Source of the DNA: CAYYHA01 sp964471535
GTDB taxonomy: Bacteria; Myxococcota; Myxococcia; SLRQ01
Assembly: GCA_964471535.1 (NCBI GenBank)
Contig: CAYYHA010000090.1
Coordinates: forward strand, 1-14,496
DNA length: 14,496 nt
Direction: 5' to 3'
How positions within the stretch are numbered: position 1 is the stretch's first letter; the number at the start of each line of letters is the position of its first letter. Below, piece after piece: positions 5,811 to 13,149 of the stretch. The notes beneath the pieces are model-generated. The model made no database searches. It was not told the DNA's origin and was given only the letters and a program-made list of their open reading frames with translations. The position numbers and the translations under genes were made by a program.

Positions 5811-7898
5811 TCAGCGGATCGTCAGCGAGTAGTCGGCCGCGGCGCCGAGGTACCCGTAGACCTCGATGAAGATCTGCCCATCTGCGGTCACCGTGACGCG
5901 CTCCTCGTTCGAGGTGGAGGCGGAGCTGGCCAGCGGCTCGCCCGAGGCGTCGTAGACCCCGAGGTCGAGGTCCCCCTCGGCGTGGCTGAAGGCGATGCTC
6001 ACCTCGACCTCCCCCGAGACGAAGACGGTGAACCAATCGTGCTCGTCCTCGCACACGCGGAGGCCGTCGTAGGTCCCAGGCTCGAGGGGGACGGCCCCGC
6101 TCCGATCGGCGCCGGTGTCCCCGCAGCCGCCCAGGGTCGGGGGCGGCTCTGGACCCGGTCCGGGGTCCGAGCCCGGGTCCAAGCCCAGATCGCACCAGGG
6201 CTTGGCGGTCGTCTCGGCCAGGGTGTCGGTGACGGTGTCCGCCTGGGGGCAGGTTTCGTCGGCGCTCCAGTCCACCCACTCGTCACCGCGGCCGATGGCC
6301 TGCGCATGTTCACGGAAGAGCGCGTAGCCGTCGTCGCCCGCGCCGGCGTTGCGGGCCATGAAGGGCACCGGTGCGTTGCAAGTGCCGCTGCCGTCGTCCA
6401 CCACGCCGCGGTTGTAGTCCATGATGATCTCGTACATGGCCGGGGTCGTGGAGTTCCAACAGCAGGTCTTCGACTGCTCGTAGACCAGCTCGGCGAAGAC
6501 GTAGTCGTCGAGGATCCGATACTGCCGATCCACCTCTCCGGGGGTCATGCCGAAGTGCTCGGCCATGACTCGGTAGAGATCCTCGAACGCATCCTCGCGC
6601 TTGATCCGTGCCGCACAGCTGGCGGGATAGCGCCGCAGGTGGGCGCGCGCCGACTCGATTCGTTCGAGCGCGAGGTCGCGCTCTTCCTCTGGGGTCAGCT
6701 CGGCGAGGATCTCCTTGAAGCGCGCCGGTCGCGCCGCGATGGCCTCGAGGTCCGTCGAGTCGATCCAGATGGCCTCGTCCCCGGGCATGAAGGTGTTGCG
6801 GTAGTTGCCGCCGTACGGCAGGGCGACGCGCCAGCGGCGGATGCCCCCGCCCAGGGCCGCGTAGGGCTCGCCGTCCCAGTTCTCTCCCGGCCCACCGGTG
6901 GTGTCGAGGGAGAAGTAGTAGTGCGCGCTGGCCCCTTCCTCCCACACGGGCTGCCGGCGTGGCATGGAGCCGGTTGCGATGGCCAGCTCCATGCGCCCTC
7001 CGGCCAGCTCCGCACGGCGCATCACCGGGATGGTGTGCCCGATGCCGCGCCGCTGCCAGCGCTCGAGGAGGACGTCGCCGGGCCGGGTCGCTTCCGGCTG
7101 GATGTGATACATGTTCGCGGCGTCGGCGAGGTTGGCAGAGCCGAAGTAGGCGAGCACGAGGAGCATGAAATGCCCTGCCCGCTTGTTGAGGAAGACCTCG
7201 TCGAAGTAGGCGCCGGCTCGGGCGCCCTCGCCGAGGAAGGGCACCTCGTCGCCCCCACCGTAGAGGCCGCGGCTGCGCAGCCGCTCGTCGCTGGGCCAAG
7301 GGTCGCCCGGTTTCCACTGCCCGGTGTAGTCCCGATAGCGCTCGGAGAAGGCAGGGCTTCGGCCGTAGCGCGACCCATCGGCGCGGAGGAAGCCCATGTG
7401 CCCCAGGTAGATGGGGCCCTTCGCGTCGCGCGCCTCCAGATAGAAGGGCAGCCCGTACCAGGAGGCGAAGGCGGCGCGTAGGAAGATGGCGACCTCGGCG
7501 CATTCCAGGAAGGGGGCCGGGAGCGTCCGCTCGCCATAGGGCGTGGTGAGCCGGAAGGTCTGACCCCGTTCGTAGCCGTCGATCTTCTCGAGGCTGGCCA
7601 CCCACGCCGAGAACTTTTGGTCCCAGTTGAGGCCACTGTTGGCGGGCCAGGCGAGCCCCGGTTCCGGATCGATGTCCGTCCAGTCGCGGGTGACCTCCCA
7701 GACGCGACTGGGGCCGTCGTTCCAGGCGATCTTCGGGCCGATGCGGCCAATGCCATCCGCCTTCCCCTCGGGGGGCGGCGCCAGATCGAGCGGGGTGACC
7801 TCCCCGTACTCGTCCACGAAGTCCTGGTCTGGGTTGCTCCCGCACGCGACGGCGAGCGCCATCGACGCGAGGAGGAGGGTCCCTGCGCTGCGCTTCAT
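5811..7898 (-). CDS. Large PPC-tailed lipoprotein with possible NlpC/P60-like Cys-His hydrolase core
   Basis: 695-aa exported lipoprotein. The signal peptide MKRSAGTLLLASMALAVAC ends at Cys19, followed by a disordered stretch containing EGKADG (45-50). Residues about 55-360 form an unrecognised folded region. Within it, ECAEVAIFLRAAFASWYGLPF (Cys133) resembles the Cys-helix of transglutaminase or NlpC/P60 cysteine hydrolases, and PGDVLLERWQRRGIGHTIPV (His288) matches the PGD-V-x-GH block that carries their His. The order Cys then His fits. Residues 390-570 are helical with Cys479-Cys480. After a Pro/Gly linker (570-590), residues 600-695 are a PPC domain (DWFTVFVSGEVEVSIAF, GDLDLGVYDASG). ATG 7898 is chosen over an in-frame ATG at 7922 because GGGAGG lies 8 nt before it and the signal peptide begins there. 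Catalytic function is inference. Confidence 0.85.
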   Translation of the reverse strand: MKRSAGTLLLASMALAVACGSNPDQDFVDEYGEVTPLDLAPPPEGKADGIGRIGPKIAWNDGPSRVWEVTRDWTDIDPEPGLAWPANSGLNWDQKFSAWVASLEKIDGYERGQTFRLTTPYGERTLPAPFLECAEVAIFLRAAFASWYGLPFYLEARDAKGPIYLGHMGFLRADGSRYGRSPAFSERYRDYTGQWKPGDPWPSDERLRSRGLYGGGDEVPFLGEGARAGAYFDEVFLNKRAGHFMLLVLAYFGSANLADAANMYHIQPEATRPGDVLLERWQRRGIGHTIPVMRRAELAGGRMELAIATGSMPRRQPVWEEGASAHYYFSLDTTGGPGENWDGEPYAALGGGIRRWRVALPYGGNYRNTFMPGDEAIWIDSTDLEAIAARPARFKEILAELTPEEERDLALERIESARAHLRRYPASCAARIKREDAFEDLYRVMAEHFGMTPGEVDRQYRILDDYVFAELVYEQSKTCCWNSTTPAMYEIIMDYNRGVVDDGSGTCNAPVPFMARNAGAGDDGYALFREHAQAIGRGDEWVDWSADETCPQADTVTDTLAETTAKPWCDLGLDPGSDPGPGPEPPPTLGGCGDTGADRSGAVPLEPGTYDGLRVCEDEHDWFTVFVSGEVEVSIAFSHAEGDLDLGVYDASGEPLASSASTSNEERVTVTADGQIFIEVYGYLGAAADYSLTIR

Positions 7899-7906
7899 AC
7901 GAGTTT

Positions 7907-7912
7907 CCTCCC
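7907..7912 (-). promoter_or_regulatory. Shine-Dalgarno fixing the large lipoprotein start
   Basis: GGGAGG on the minus strand, 8 nt upstream of ATG 7898. It favours this start over the in-frame ATG at 7922, which would add eight residues before the signal peptide. A weak promoter-like pair further upstream (CTGGAC, 17-nt spacer, CATCAT) is seen but not convincing. Confidence 0.7.
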
Positions 7913-8005
7913 AGCCCGCCATGATGCCACAGATGCCCGGGGGGTCCAGGTGGGTGGACGGGACCGCGCCGGGCGTCGATCGGTGGGTCGTAGAACAGGG
8001 CCCGC

Positions 8006-8035
8006 TGGACGGCCTGCATCGCCGACTCCTATGAT
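8006..8035 (+). promoter_or_regulatory. Putative promoter of the CsgG/TolB-like gene
   Basis: TATGAT at 8030-8035 matches five of six bases of the -10 consensus, and TGGACG at 8006-8011 lies 18 nt upstream as a partial -35. The expected transcription start would fall at about 8041-8042, on the GTG start codon itself. Confidence 0.45.
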
Positions 8036-8041
8036 GGAGAG

Positions 8042-8944
8042 GTGCTAGGTCGGAGGGAACGGAGGGGCACCCTTTGGCAGCGTCTCGTGTGGGTGACCGC
8101 GCTCCTTGGGTGCTTGCGTGCCGAGCCTGCGTCGGCTGCAGCCGAGGGGCGGATCTCGGTGGCCATCCTCGAGGTGGAGACCACCGACCCGTCGCTCGAG
8201 GGGGCCGTGGGAAGCCTCCCCGATCTCATCGGCGCGACGCTGCAGGAGGCGGGGCCCTACGACGTGATCACCGCCTCGGACATCCGCAGTCTCCTCGGCC
8301 TCGAAGCGCAGCGGCAGCTCCTCGGCTGCGCCGACGACTCGAGCTGTTTGGCGGAGATCGGCGGCGCGCTGGGCGCGGCCTATCTCCTCCGCGGCCGCCT
8401 CGTGCCCTTCGGGGAGCGGCTGGTGCTCACGCTCTCGGTGATCGACACCGAGGTGGCAAAGCCGGTGCACCGCCACACCGAGGCGGTCGATCGTATCGAG
8501 GCGCTGCTCCCCGCGGCACGGCGGAGTGCCGAGGCCGTGGCACGGGCCATCGCCCGGCAGCGCGGGCTCGATCTCGGCCGCCCGCCGGCGCCGGCTTCGC
8601 GGCAGGCCGCGCCCGTCCTCGGGTGGGTCGCCCTGGGCGCCGGGGGGCTTCTCGCCGCGGGTGGGGCCGGCCTCGTCTACCACGCGAACGGGACCCTCGC
8701 GGCGCTGGCCGAGCAGGGGGACCCAGAGGCGCGGCTTCGGACCCGCATCACCTATCCGCAGGCCGAGGGGGCGCTGCTGCAGCGGCAGGTGGGGGTCGGC
8801 CTCGTCATCGGCGGCGCGGCGGTCGCGGCCGCGTCGTACCTCGTCTTCTTCGTTCTGGATGGAACACCGACCCATCGTGCGGAGGGGCCCATGGCCACGC
8901 TGGCGCCCCTTCCCGGGGGACTGGGGGTCGTCGGCCAATGGTAA
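8042..8944 (+). CDS. CsgG/TolB-like N-domain envelope protein with two C-terminal membrane segments
   Basis: 300-aa exported protein. An Arg-rich n-region and hydrophobic core (LWQRLVWVTALLGCL) with cleavage near Ala32-Ala34 form a signal peptide. The next ~140 residues look like the small alpha/beta domain found in CsgG/FlgO/TolB-N-type proteins: RISVAILEVETTD, the helix LPDLIGATLQEAG, YDVITASDIRSLL, then a block common in myxobacterial proteins, LLGCADDSSCLAEIGGALGA (Cys96, Cys102), and YLLRGRLVPFGERLVLTLSVID. Two hydrophobic Gly/Ala-rich segments follow at about 192-213 and 250-272. No enzymatic motif is seen; a structural, sensory or assembly role in the envelope is likely. The GTG start has GGAGAG immediately adjacent, too close to act as a normal ribosome site. 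The stop overlaps the next gene by 7 nt, indicating co-transcription. Confidence 0.8.
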   Translation: MLGRRERRGTLWQRLVWVTALLGCLRAEPASAAAEGRISVAILEVETTDPSLEGAVGSLPDLIGATLQEAGPYDVITASDIRSLLGLEAQRQLLGCADDSSCLAEIGGALGAAYLLRGRLVPFGERLVLTLSVIDTEVAKPVHRHTEAVDRIEALLPAARRSAEAVARAIARQRGLDLGRPPAPASRQAAPVLGWVALGAGGLLAAGGAGLVYHANGTLAALAEQGDPEARLRTRITYPQAEGALLQRQVGVGLVIGGAAVAAASYLVFFVLDGTPTHRAEGPMATLAPLPGGLGVVGQW

Positions 8945-10102
8945 GAGCGCATGCGGTCGTCTCTCTCGCGTCGGTCCTGATTCTCGGCGGCGCCCTTGCG
9001 CTGCCCGGCTGCCCGGCGCCGCCCGAGGATCCCGCCTACTACTGCGACGAGGGGCATCCTGCGTGTCCCCCGGGGCAGCATTGCGACTTCGAGGCGAAGC
9101 TGTGCGTGTCCGGCGGCCACGCCGACGGTGGGGGCACCGACGGGGGTCCGGGCACTGACGGTGGACCTGGTACCGATGGGGGACCGGGCACCGATGGTGG
9201 GCTCGATGGCGGTCCCGACGGTGGCGTGGACGGCGGCTGGGATGGCGGCCCCGACGGCGGCGCGGCAGAAGACTGTACGGTGCCAGGGGACGAAGACGGA
9301 GATGGCGCGGCGGATTGCGCCGACACCGACTGTGACGGGGCCGGGTGCGGCGCGGGGTGTCTGTGCCGCGGCGGAGAGGCCGCCGAGGCCGAGTGTGGGG
9401 ACGGGGGGGACAACGACGAGGATGGCCTCACCGACTGTGCCGATCCCGACTGCGAGGCGGGGTCGTGCGGTGCCGGCTGCGCGTGCCAAGGTGGCCAGGC
9501 GGCCGAGGTCGAGTGCGGGGATGGGGCCGACAACGACGGCGACCAGCAGGCCGACTGCGGCGATGCCGATTGCATGGATGCGCCGTGCGACGCCAACGGC
9601 TACGTTTGCCGCGCGGGCAGCTGCGTATGCGGCGGTGGTGAGATGACCGAGCAGAGCTGCGACGACGGGGTGGACAACGACTGCGACGGANNNNNNNNNN
9701 NNNNNNNNNNNNNNNNNNNNNNNNNNNNNNNNNNNNNNNNNNNNNNNNNNNNNNNNNNNNNNNNNNNNNNNNNNNNNNNNNNNNNNNNNNGGGGAGCAGT
9801 GCCAGGGGGGCCAGTGCGTGTGCCCGGGCGGCGATCCCCCCGAGACCCTCTGCGACGACGGGGTGGACAACGACTGCAACGGAGCTGTGGACTGCGTCGA
9901 CGCCGCATGCACCGGGCAGCCGTGTGTGGATCCGTTGGGAAACAGTGGCTGCTGTGCGCCAGGCGGCCTGTGCACCGCCGCGGCCTGTACCGATGGGGGC
10001 GTGGGCGACGGCGGCTGGGGCGATGGGGGGCCGATGGATGCCGGCCCTCCCGACGCGGGTCCGGGGGGAGGTTTGGACGCGAGACCGCCGCCCGGCGGCT
10101 GA
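8938..10102 (+). CDS. Cys-rich repeat lipoprotein (MopE-like DG/DND motifs), interrupted by assembly gap
   Basis: Begins inside the previous gene (ATGGTAA overlap). The signal peptide runs to the lipobox LPGC, lipid Cys25. After a short Cys-containing head, a DGG-rich spacer (TDGGPG repeats, about residues 67-108) leads into repeated Cys/Asp units of roughly 40 residues, each built as CGDG-x-DND-x-DG-x2-DC-x-D-x-DC with further Cys pairs. These resemble the putative metal-binding repeats of MopE-type surface proteins. 251 codons precede the run of 100 Ns. After it the same repeat style resumes in another frame (GEQCQGGQCVCPGG, then CDDGVDNDCNG) and ends with a second Gly/Asp-rich tail and stop at 10102. 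The frame change disappears if the true gap is a multiple of three, so this is treated as one gene. Likely a surface-exposed, disulfide- or metal-stabilised protein. Confidence 0.8.
9136..9261 (+). repeat. In-frame 18-bp tandem repeat coding TDGGPG, decaying to DGG units
   Basis: Three 18-bp units (9136-9153, 9154-9171, 9172-9189) encode Thr-Asp-Gly-Gly-Pro-Gly, followed by shorter Asp-Gly-Gly-x units to 9261. Third codon positions differ between units, so the peptide rather than the DNA appears conserved. It is the flexible spacer behind the lipid anchor. Confidence 0.85.
9691..9790. other. Assembly gap of 100 N
   Basis: Exactly 100 Ns, a conventional placeholder for unknown length, inside the Cys-rich repeat region. 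The coding frames on its two sides are consistent with a true length divisible by three. A 27-bp perfect repeat lies on each side (9658-9684 and 9851-9877), probably why assembly failed. Confidence 0.95.
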
Positions 10103-10156
10103 GCCCCAGGGGTCGAGATTCCCGGCCCCCGTGGCCCCCGAGAGGCGCATCCCCTG

Positions 10157-10197
10157 GTTGCATTTCTTGCAACAACTCTTGTTGCCAAAGCTGCAAC
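10157..10197. promoter_or_regulatory. Four alternating GTTGC/GCAAC half-sites at exact 12-bp spacing
   Basis: GTTGC at 10157, GCAAC at 10169, GTTGC at 10181 and GCAAC at 10193: four half-sites in alternating orientation, each starting 12 bp after the last. They form perfect inverted repeats GTTGCA/TGCAAC (5-nt loop) and GCAACAA/TTGTTGC (3-nt loop), plus GTTGC/GCAAC (7-nt loop). It lies 55 bp after the Cys-rich gene and 126 bp before the metallopeptidase gene, in AT-richer DNA. It could be a multimeric operator or an RNA element with mutually exclusive hairpins. No T-run follows, which argues against a simple terminator. Confidence 0.55.
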
Positions 10198-10243
10198 AGA
10201 TGTCCTGTAAGAGATCGGTCTCCGGATCCTGTCGGGGAGGTCT

Positions 10244-10272
10244 TTGTTTATAAAAGGTTGGAATCACATATG
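10244..10272 (+). promoter_or_regulatory. Possible promoter of the M4 metallopeptidase gene
   Basis: TTGTTT (10244-10249) and CATATG (10267-10272) are separated by 17 bp in the only AT-rich stretch of the area, about 50 bp upstream of the peptidase ATG. TATAAA at 10249-10254 is an alternative -10. A further TTGCA (10285-10289) in the leader echoes the upstream half-sites. Weak matches only. Confidence 0.35.
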
Positions 10273-10322
10273 TTTCTTTGAGAATTGCAGTTTCGGCACG
10301 ATCCCTGCCCTAGGCCGGGGCC

Positions 10323-12986
10323 ATGCGCAACCCCGACCTCCGCACCGCCGTCCTTCTTCCGTCCCTGACCCTCGCGCTCCTCCTCGCCGCGTGCCAACCG
10401 GGCGCCGGCTACGTCTCCGTCACGGGGGCCGAGGGGGCACCCGAGGACGTGCAGGCGGCCCTGGCCGCACTCCCCCGCGCCGAGTACGTCCTCCTCGACG
10501 AGGCGGGCCTTCCCACCTTCGTCCGGGGCCACCTCGCCGAGGCGCCCGCGCGGGCAGCGCTGCCCGAGATGGAGGCGGCGCTGGCCGCGCGTCTCGACGC
10601 CCTGGCGCCCGTCTTCCGGCTGCGCCCCGAGCGCTTGCAGCTGCGGCGGATGGAGCGAGACGCAGAGGGCTACACCCACGCGCGCTACGTGCAGACCCAC
10701 GAGGGGCTCGAGGTGGTGGCCAGCGAGCTGTCGCTCCACGTGGACCCGAACGGCATCGTCTACGCCGCGCTCGGCAGCGCCCGGGGGGACATCGACGTGG
10801 ACGCCACGCCGTCTCTCGACGGGTTCGAGGCACTCGAGCGGGCGCGGCAGACGCTCGAGGGGCGCCTCGAGCTGGGCATGCCGGAGCTCACCTACGTGCG
10901 CTCCACCCGCGATGGCCGGGTGTACCTGGCCTACGAGACCCTCGCCAAGGGTATCCGCGCCGGGCACCCCGTCGAGGATGTGATCTTCATCGATGCCCAC
11001 ACCGGGGAGATCGTGGATCGGCACCCACGCATCCACTCGGCGCTGAGCCGCCGCGTCTACGACGCCCGCAACCGCCAGACCACCAGCGGCACGCTGGTGC
11101 GCAGCGAAGGGCAAGGCCCCACCGGTGATGCGGTGGTGAACGCCGCCTACGACAACACGGGCGGCACCTGGCAGTGCTACAAGACCCTCTTTGGCCGTGA
11201 CAGCTACGATGGCAGCGGCTCGATGCTCAAGAGCGTCGTGCACTATGGCAGCCGCTACAACAACGCCTTCTGGAACGGGAGCGCCATGGTCTACGGGGAC
11301 GGCGACGGCAACGTGCTCGCCCCGCTTGCCTACAGCTTCGATGTCACTGCCCACGAGCTGACCCACGGGGTGACGCAGCATACGGCGGGCCTCATCTACC
11401 AGAACGAACCCGGCGCTCTGAACGAGGCGATGAGCGACATCCTCGGGGCTAGCTGCGAGTGGTTCACCCGCGGCCAGCTCACGGCAGACGTGTGGAAGAT
11501 CGGTGAGGATGTCTACACGCCGGGTACCGCGGGGGACGCGCTGCGGTACATGGACGACCCCACGGCCGACGGCGTCAGCTACGACTACTACCCCGAGCGC
11601 TACACCGGCTACTCGGACAACGGGGGCGTGCACCTGAATTCGGGCATCGCCAACCTCGCCTTCTATCTCCTGTCGCAGGGGGGCACGCATCCCCGCGGCA
11701 AGACCCAGACCCAGGTGCCCGGCATCGGCATCGAGAAGGCGGCCAAGATCTTCTACCGGGCCCTCACCGTGTACATGGGCAGCTCCACCGACTTCGAGGG
11801 GGCCCGCGCGGCCACGGCACAGGCGGCGCAGGACCTCTATGGGAGCACCGAGGCGAATGCGGTGCACCTGGCGTGGAACGCCGTGGGCGTGCCCGGCGCC
11901 CCCGCCGGCGGCGGCACCGGCGGAGGCGGCAGTGGCGGAAGCGGCAGTGGCGGAAGCGGTGGCTCGACCGCCCCGGTCGAGCTCAGTGACGGGCAGACGG
12001 TCACCGGGCTCTCCGGGGCCAAGGGAGACGCCCTGTACTTCTTCATCGACGTGCCGACGGGCGCCGCCGACCTGAGCTTCTCCATGAGCGGCGGTACCGG
12101 CGATGCCGACCTCTACGTGCGCTATGGCGCCGAGCCGACCACCCAGACCTACGATCAGCGGCCCTATCTCAACGGCAACGACGAGACCGTCACCATCAGC
12201 GCACCGCAGGCGGGAACCTACTACGCGATGGTCCACGGGTATGCCGCCTTCAGCGGCGTCTCCCTCACCGTCGACTACGTCATCCCAGCGACGACGCCTC
12301 CGCCCAGCGGCGGGACGGGCGAGCTCTCCAACGGGCAAACCGAGAGCGGGCTCTCGGGCGCGAAGGGCGACGAGCTGCGCTTCTACATCGACGTTCCGCA
12401 GGGGGCCTCGGCCCTGACCTTCGCGATGGGCGGAGGCAGCGGCGACGCCGACCTCTACGTGCGCTACGGGGCCGAGCCCACGACCGGCAACTACGACTAC
12501 CGCCCCTTCAAGAACGGCAACGACGAGACGGTGCGGGTCGCCTCCCCGCAGGCTGGTCGCTGGCACGTGATGGTGCGCGGGTACACCGCCTTTAGCGGCG
12601 TTGCCCTCACGGCTTCCTACGGCACCGGTGGGGGGGGTTCCCAGGCCATCACCGAGGTCGAACCCAACGACACCGGATCCTCGGCGCAGGCGCTCCCCGG
12701 CCCGGCGACGGTGACCGGAACCATCGGTGACGCCAACGACGTGGACGTCTTCACGGTGCAGCCCACGGGCACCCTCACCCTCACGCTCGACGTCCCCGCC
12801 ACGAAGGACTACGAGCTCGCCCTCTACGACGCCAGTGGGCAGCGGGTCGCCCGGAGCACCAATGCAGCCGGGGAGAGCGAGTCCATCACCTACAGCGCCA
12901 CTGGTAGCCTCTACTACGTGGTCGTCTACCCGTACAACGGCAGCAACTCGGCCACCGACGCCTACACCCTGAACGTGGGCTGGTAG
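10323..12986 (+). CDS. M4 (thermolysin-type) zinc metallopeptidase lipoprotein with three PPC domains
   Basis: 887-aa secreted endopeptidase. The lipoprotein signal peptide ends LLLAAC (Cys24). Residues ~25-235 are the FTP/PepSY-type inhibitory propeptide (RYVQTHEGLEVVASELSLHV). The catalytic domain (~235-525) has the zinc motif HELTH with His344, Glu345 and His348, third ligand Glu368 in NEAMSD (20 residues after the second His, as in thermolysin), and the transition-state His437 in DNGGVHLNSGIAN. All key residues are present. A Gly/Ser linker (~526-552) leads to PPC1 (553-~660), PPC2 (667-~766) and a divergent third PPC beginning EVEPNDT (776-887). PPC domains are usually removed after secretion, although the N-terminal lipid anchor suggests surface tethering first. 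The ATG has no clear Shine-Dalgarno but starts exactly at the signal peptide. Role: extracellular protein degradation, possibly nutritional or predatory (inference). Confidence 0.95.
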   Translation: MRNPDLRTAVLLPSLTLALLLAACQPGAGYVSVTGAEGAPEDVQAALAALPRAEYVLLDEAGLPTFVRGHLAEAPARAALPEMEAALAARLDALAPVFRLRPERLQLRRMERDAEGYTHARYVQTHEGLEVVASELSLHVDPNGIVYAALGSARGDIDVDATPSLDGFEALERARQTLEGRLELGMPELTYVRSTRDGRVYLAYETLAKGIRAGHPVEDVIFIDAHTGEIVDRHPRIHSALSRRVYDARNRQTTSGTLVRSEGQGPTGDAVVNAAYDNTGGTWQCYKTLFGRDSYDGSGSMLKSVVHYGSRYNNAFWNGSAMVYGDGDGNVLAPLAYSFDVTAHELTHGVTQHTAGLIYQNEPGALNEAMSDILGASCEWFTRGQLTADVWKIGEDVYTPGTAGDALRYMDDPTADGVSYDYYPERYTGYSDNGGVHLNSGIANLAFYLLSQGGTHPRGKTQTQVPGIGIEKAAKIFYRALTVYMGSSTDFEGARAATAQAAQDLYGSTEANAVHLAWNAVGVPGAPAGGGTGGGGSGGSGSGGSGGSTAPVELSDGQTVTGLSGAKGDALYFFIDVPTGAADLSFSMSGGTGDADLYVRYGAEPTTQTYDQRPYLNGNDETVTISAPQAGTYYAMVHGYAAFSGVSLTVDYVIPATTPPPSGGTGELSNGQTESGLSGAKGDELRFYIDVPQGASALTFAMGGGSGDADLYVRYGAEPTTGNYDYRPFKNGNDETVRVASPQAGRWHVMVRGYTAFSGVALTASYGTGGGGSQAITEVEPNDTGSSAQALPGPATVTGTIGDANDVDVFTVQPTGTLTLTLDVPATKDYELALYDASGQRVARSTNAAGESESITYSATGSLYYVVVYPYNGSNSATDAYTLNVGW
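11979..12620 (+). repeat. Internal duplication of PPC domains 1 and 2 (342-bp unit)
   Basis: The stretch from 11979 is repeated from 12321, 342 bp (114 codons) later, with closely similar DNA, e.g. both copies carry GCCGACCTCTACGTGCGCTA. Protein landmarks repeat in order: LSGAKGD, DADLYVRYGAEPTT, NGNDETV, SPQAG or APQAG, FSGV. The third PPC is not part of this duplication. Confidence 0.8.
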
Positions 12987-13057
12987 CGCCCCCTCGAGCG
13001 TGCTTCGGCGCCTCCCTCCCGGCGTCGTCTCCGCCACTCCCGAGCGCCTCCCGGTGT

Positions 13058-13085
13058 TTGACGAACCGGGGGGCGTTCTTACGTT
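13058..13085 (+). promoter_or_regulatory. Putative promoter of the 79-aa gene
   Basis: TTGACG (13058-13063, five of six -35 bases) and TACGTT (13080-13085) with a 16-bp spacer. It would give a leader of about 55 nt carrying a hairpin and the ribosome site. Confidence 0.4.
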
Positions 13086-13107
13086 GATGGGGCTGAATGC
13101 AAGCCGA

Positions 13108-13128
13108 GATCGGGTCGATAGACCGATC
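13108..13128 (+). promoter_or_regulatory. Hairpin in the 5' leader of the 79-aa gene
   Basis: GATCGGGTC and GACCGATC pair with one bulged G around a GATA loop, ending 2 nt before the AAAGGAG ribosome site. It could modulate translation or be a DNA operator; nothing here decides which. Confidence 0.45.
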
Positions 13129-13130
13129 GG

Positions 13131-13137
13131 AAAGGAG
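13131..13137 (+). promoter_or_regulatory. Shine-Dalgarno of the 79-aa gene
   Basis: AAAGGAG, 12 nt before ATG 13150. The spacing is a little long, but no better start exists and the frame upstream lacks other signals. Confidence 0.55.
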
Positions 13138-13149
13138 AACCCCATCGAC

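Noticed and set aside
5787..7481. 564-codon plus-strand open frame opposite the large lipoprotein
   Set aside because: No recognisable motif; the minus frame has a signal peptide, Shine-Dalgarno and PPC domain.
9136..9261. Possible CRISPR-like or minisatellite array
   Set aside because: Units are in-frame, adjacent without spacers, and vary at third codon positions, so this is a coding linker.
8938..10102. Frameshifted pseudogene
   Set aside because: The apparent frame change occurs only across a placeholder gap of arbitrary length; both sides are intact repeat coding sequence.
10104..10157. CCAGGGG/CCCCTGG inverted repeat as terminator of the Cys-rich gene
   Set aside because: Arms of 7 bp are 38 nt apart, with no T-run after them; too weak to call.
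8752..10188. 478-codon minus-strand open frame opposite the Cys-rich gene
   Set aside because: Composition mirrors the DGG/Cys repeats on the plus strand, where a lipobox and repeat periodicity are evident.
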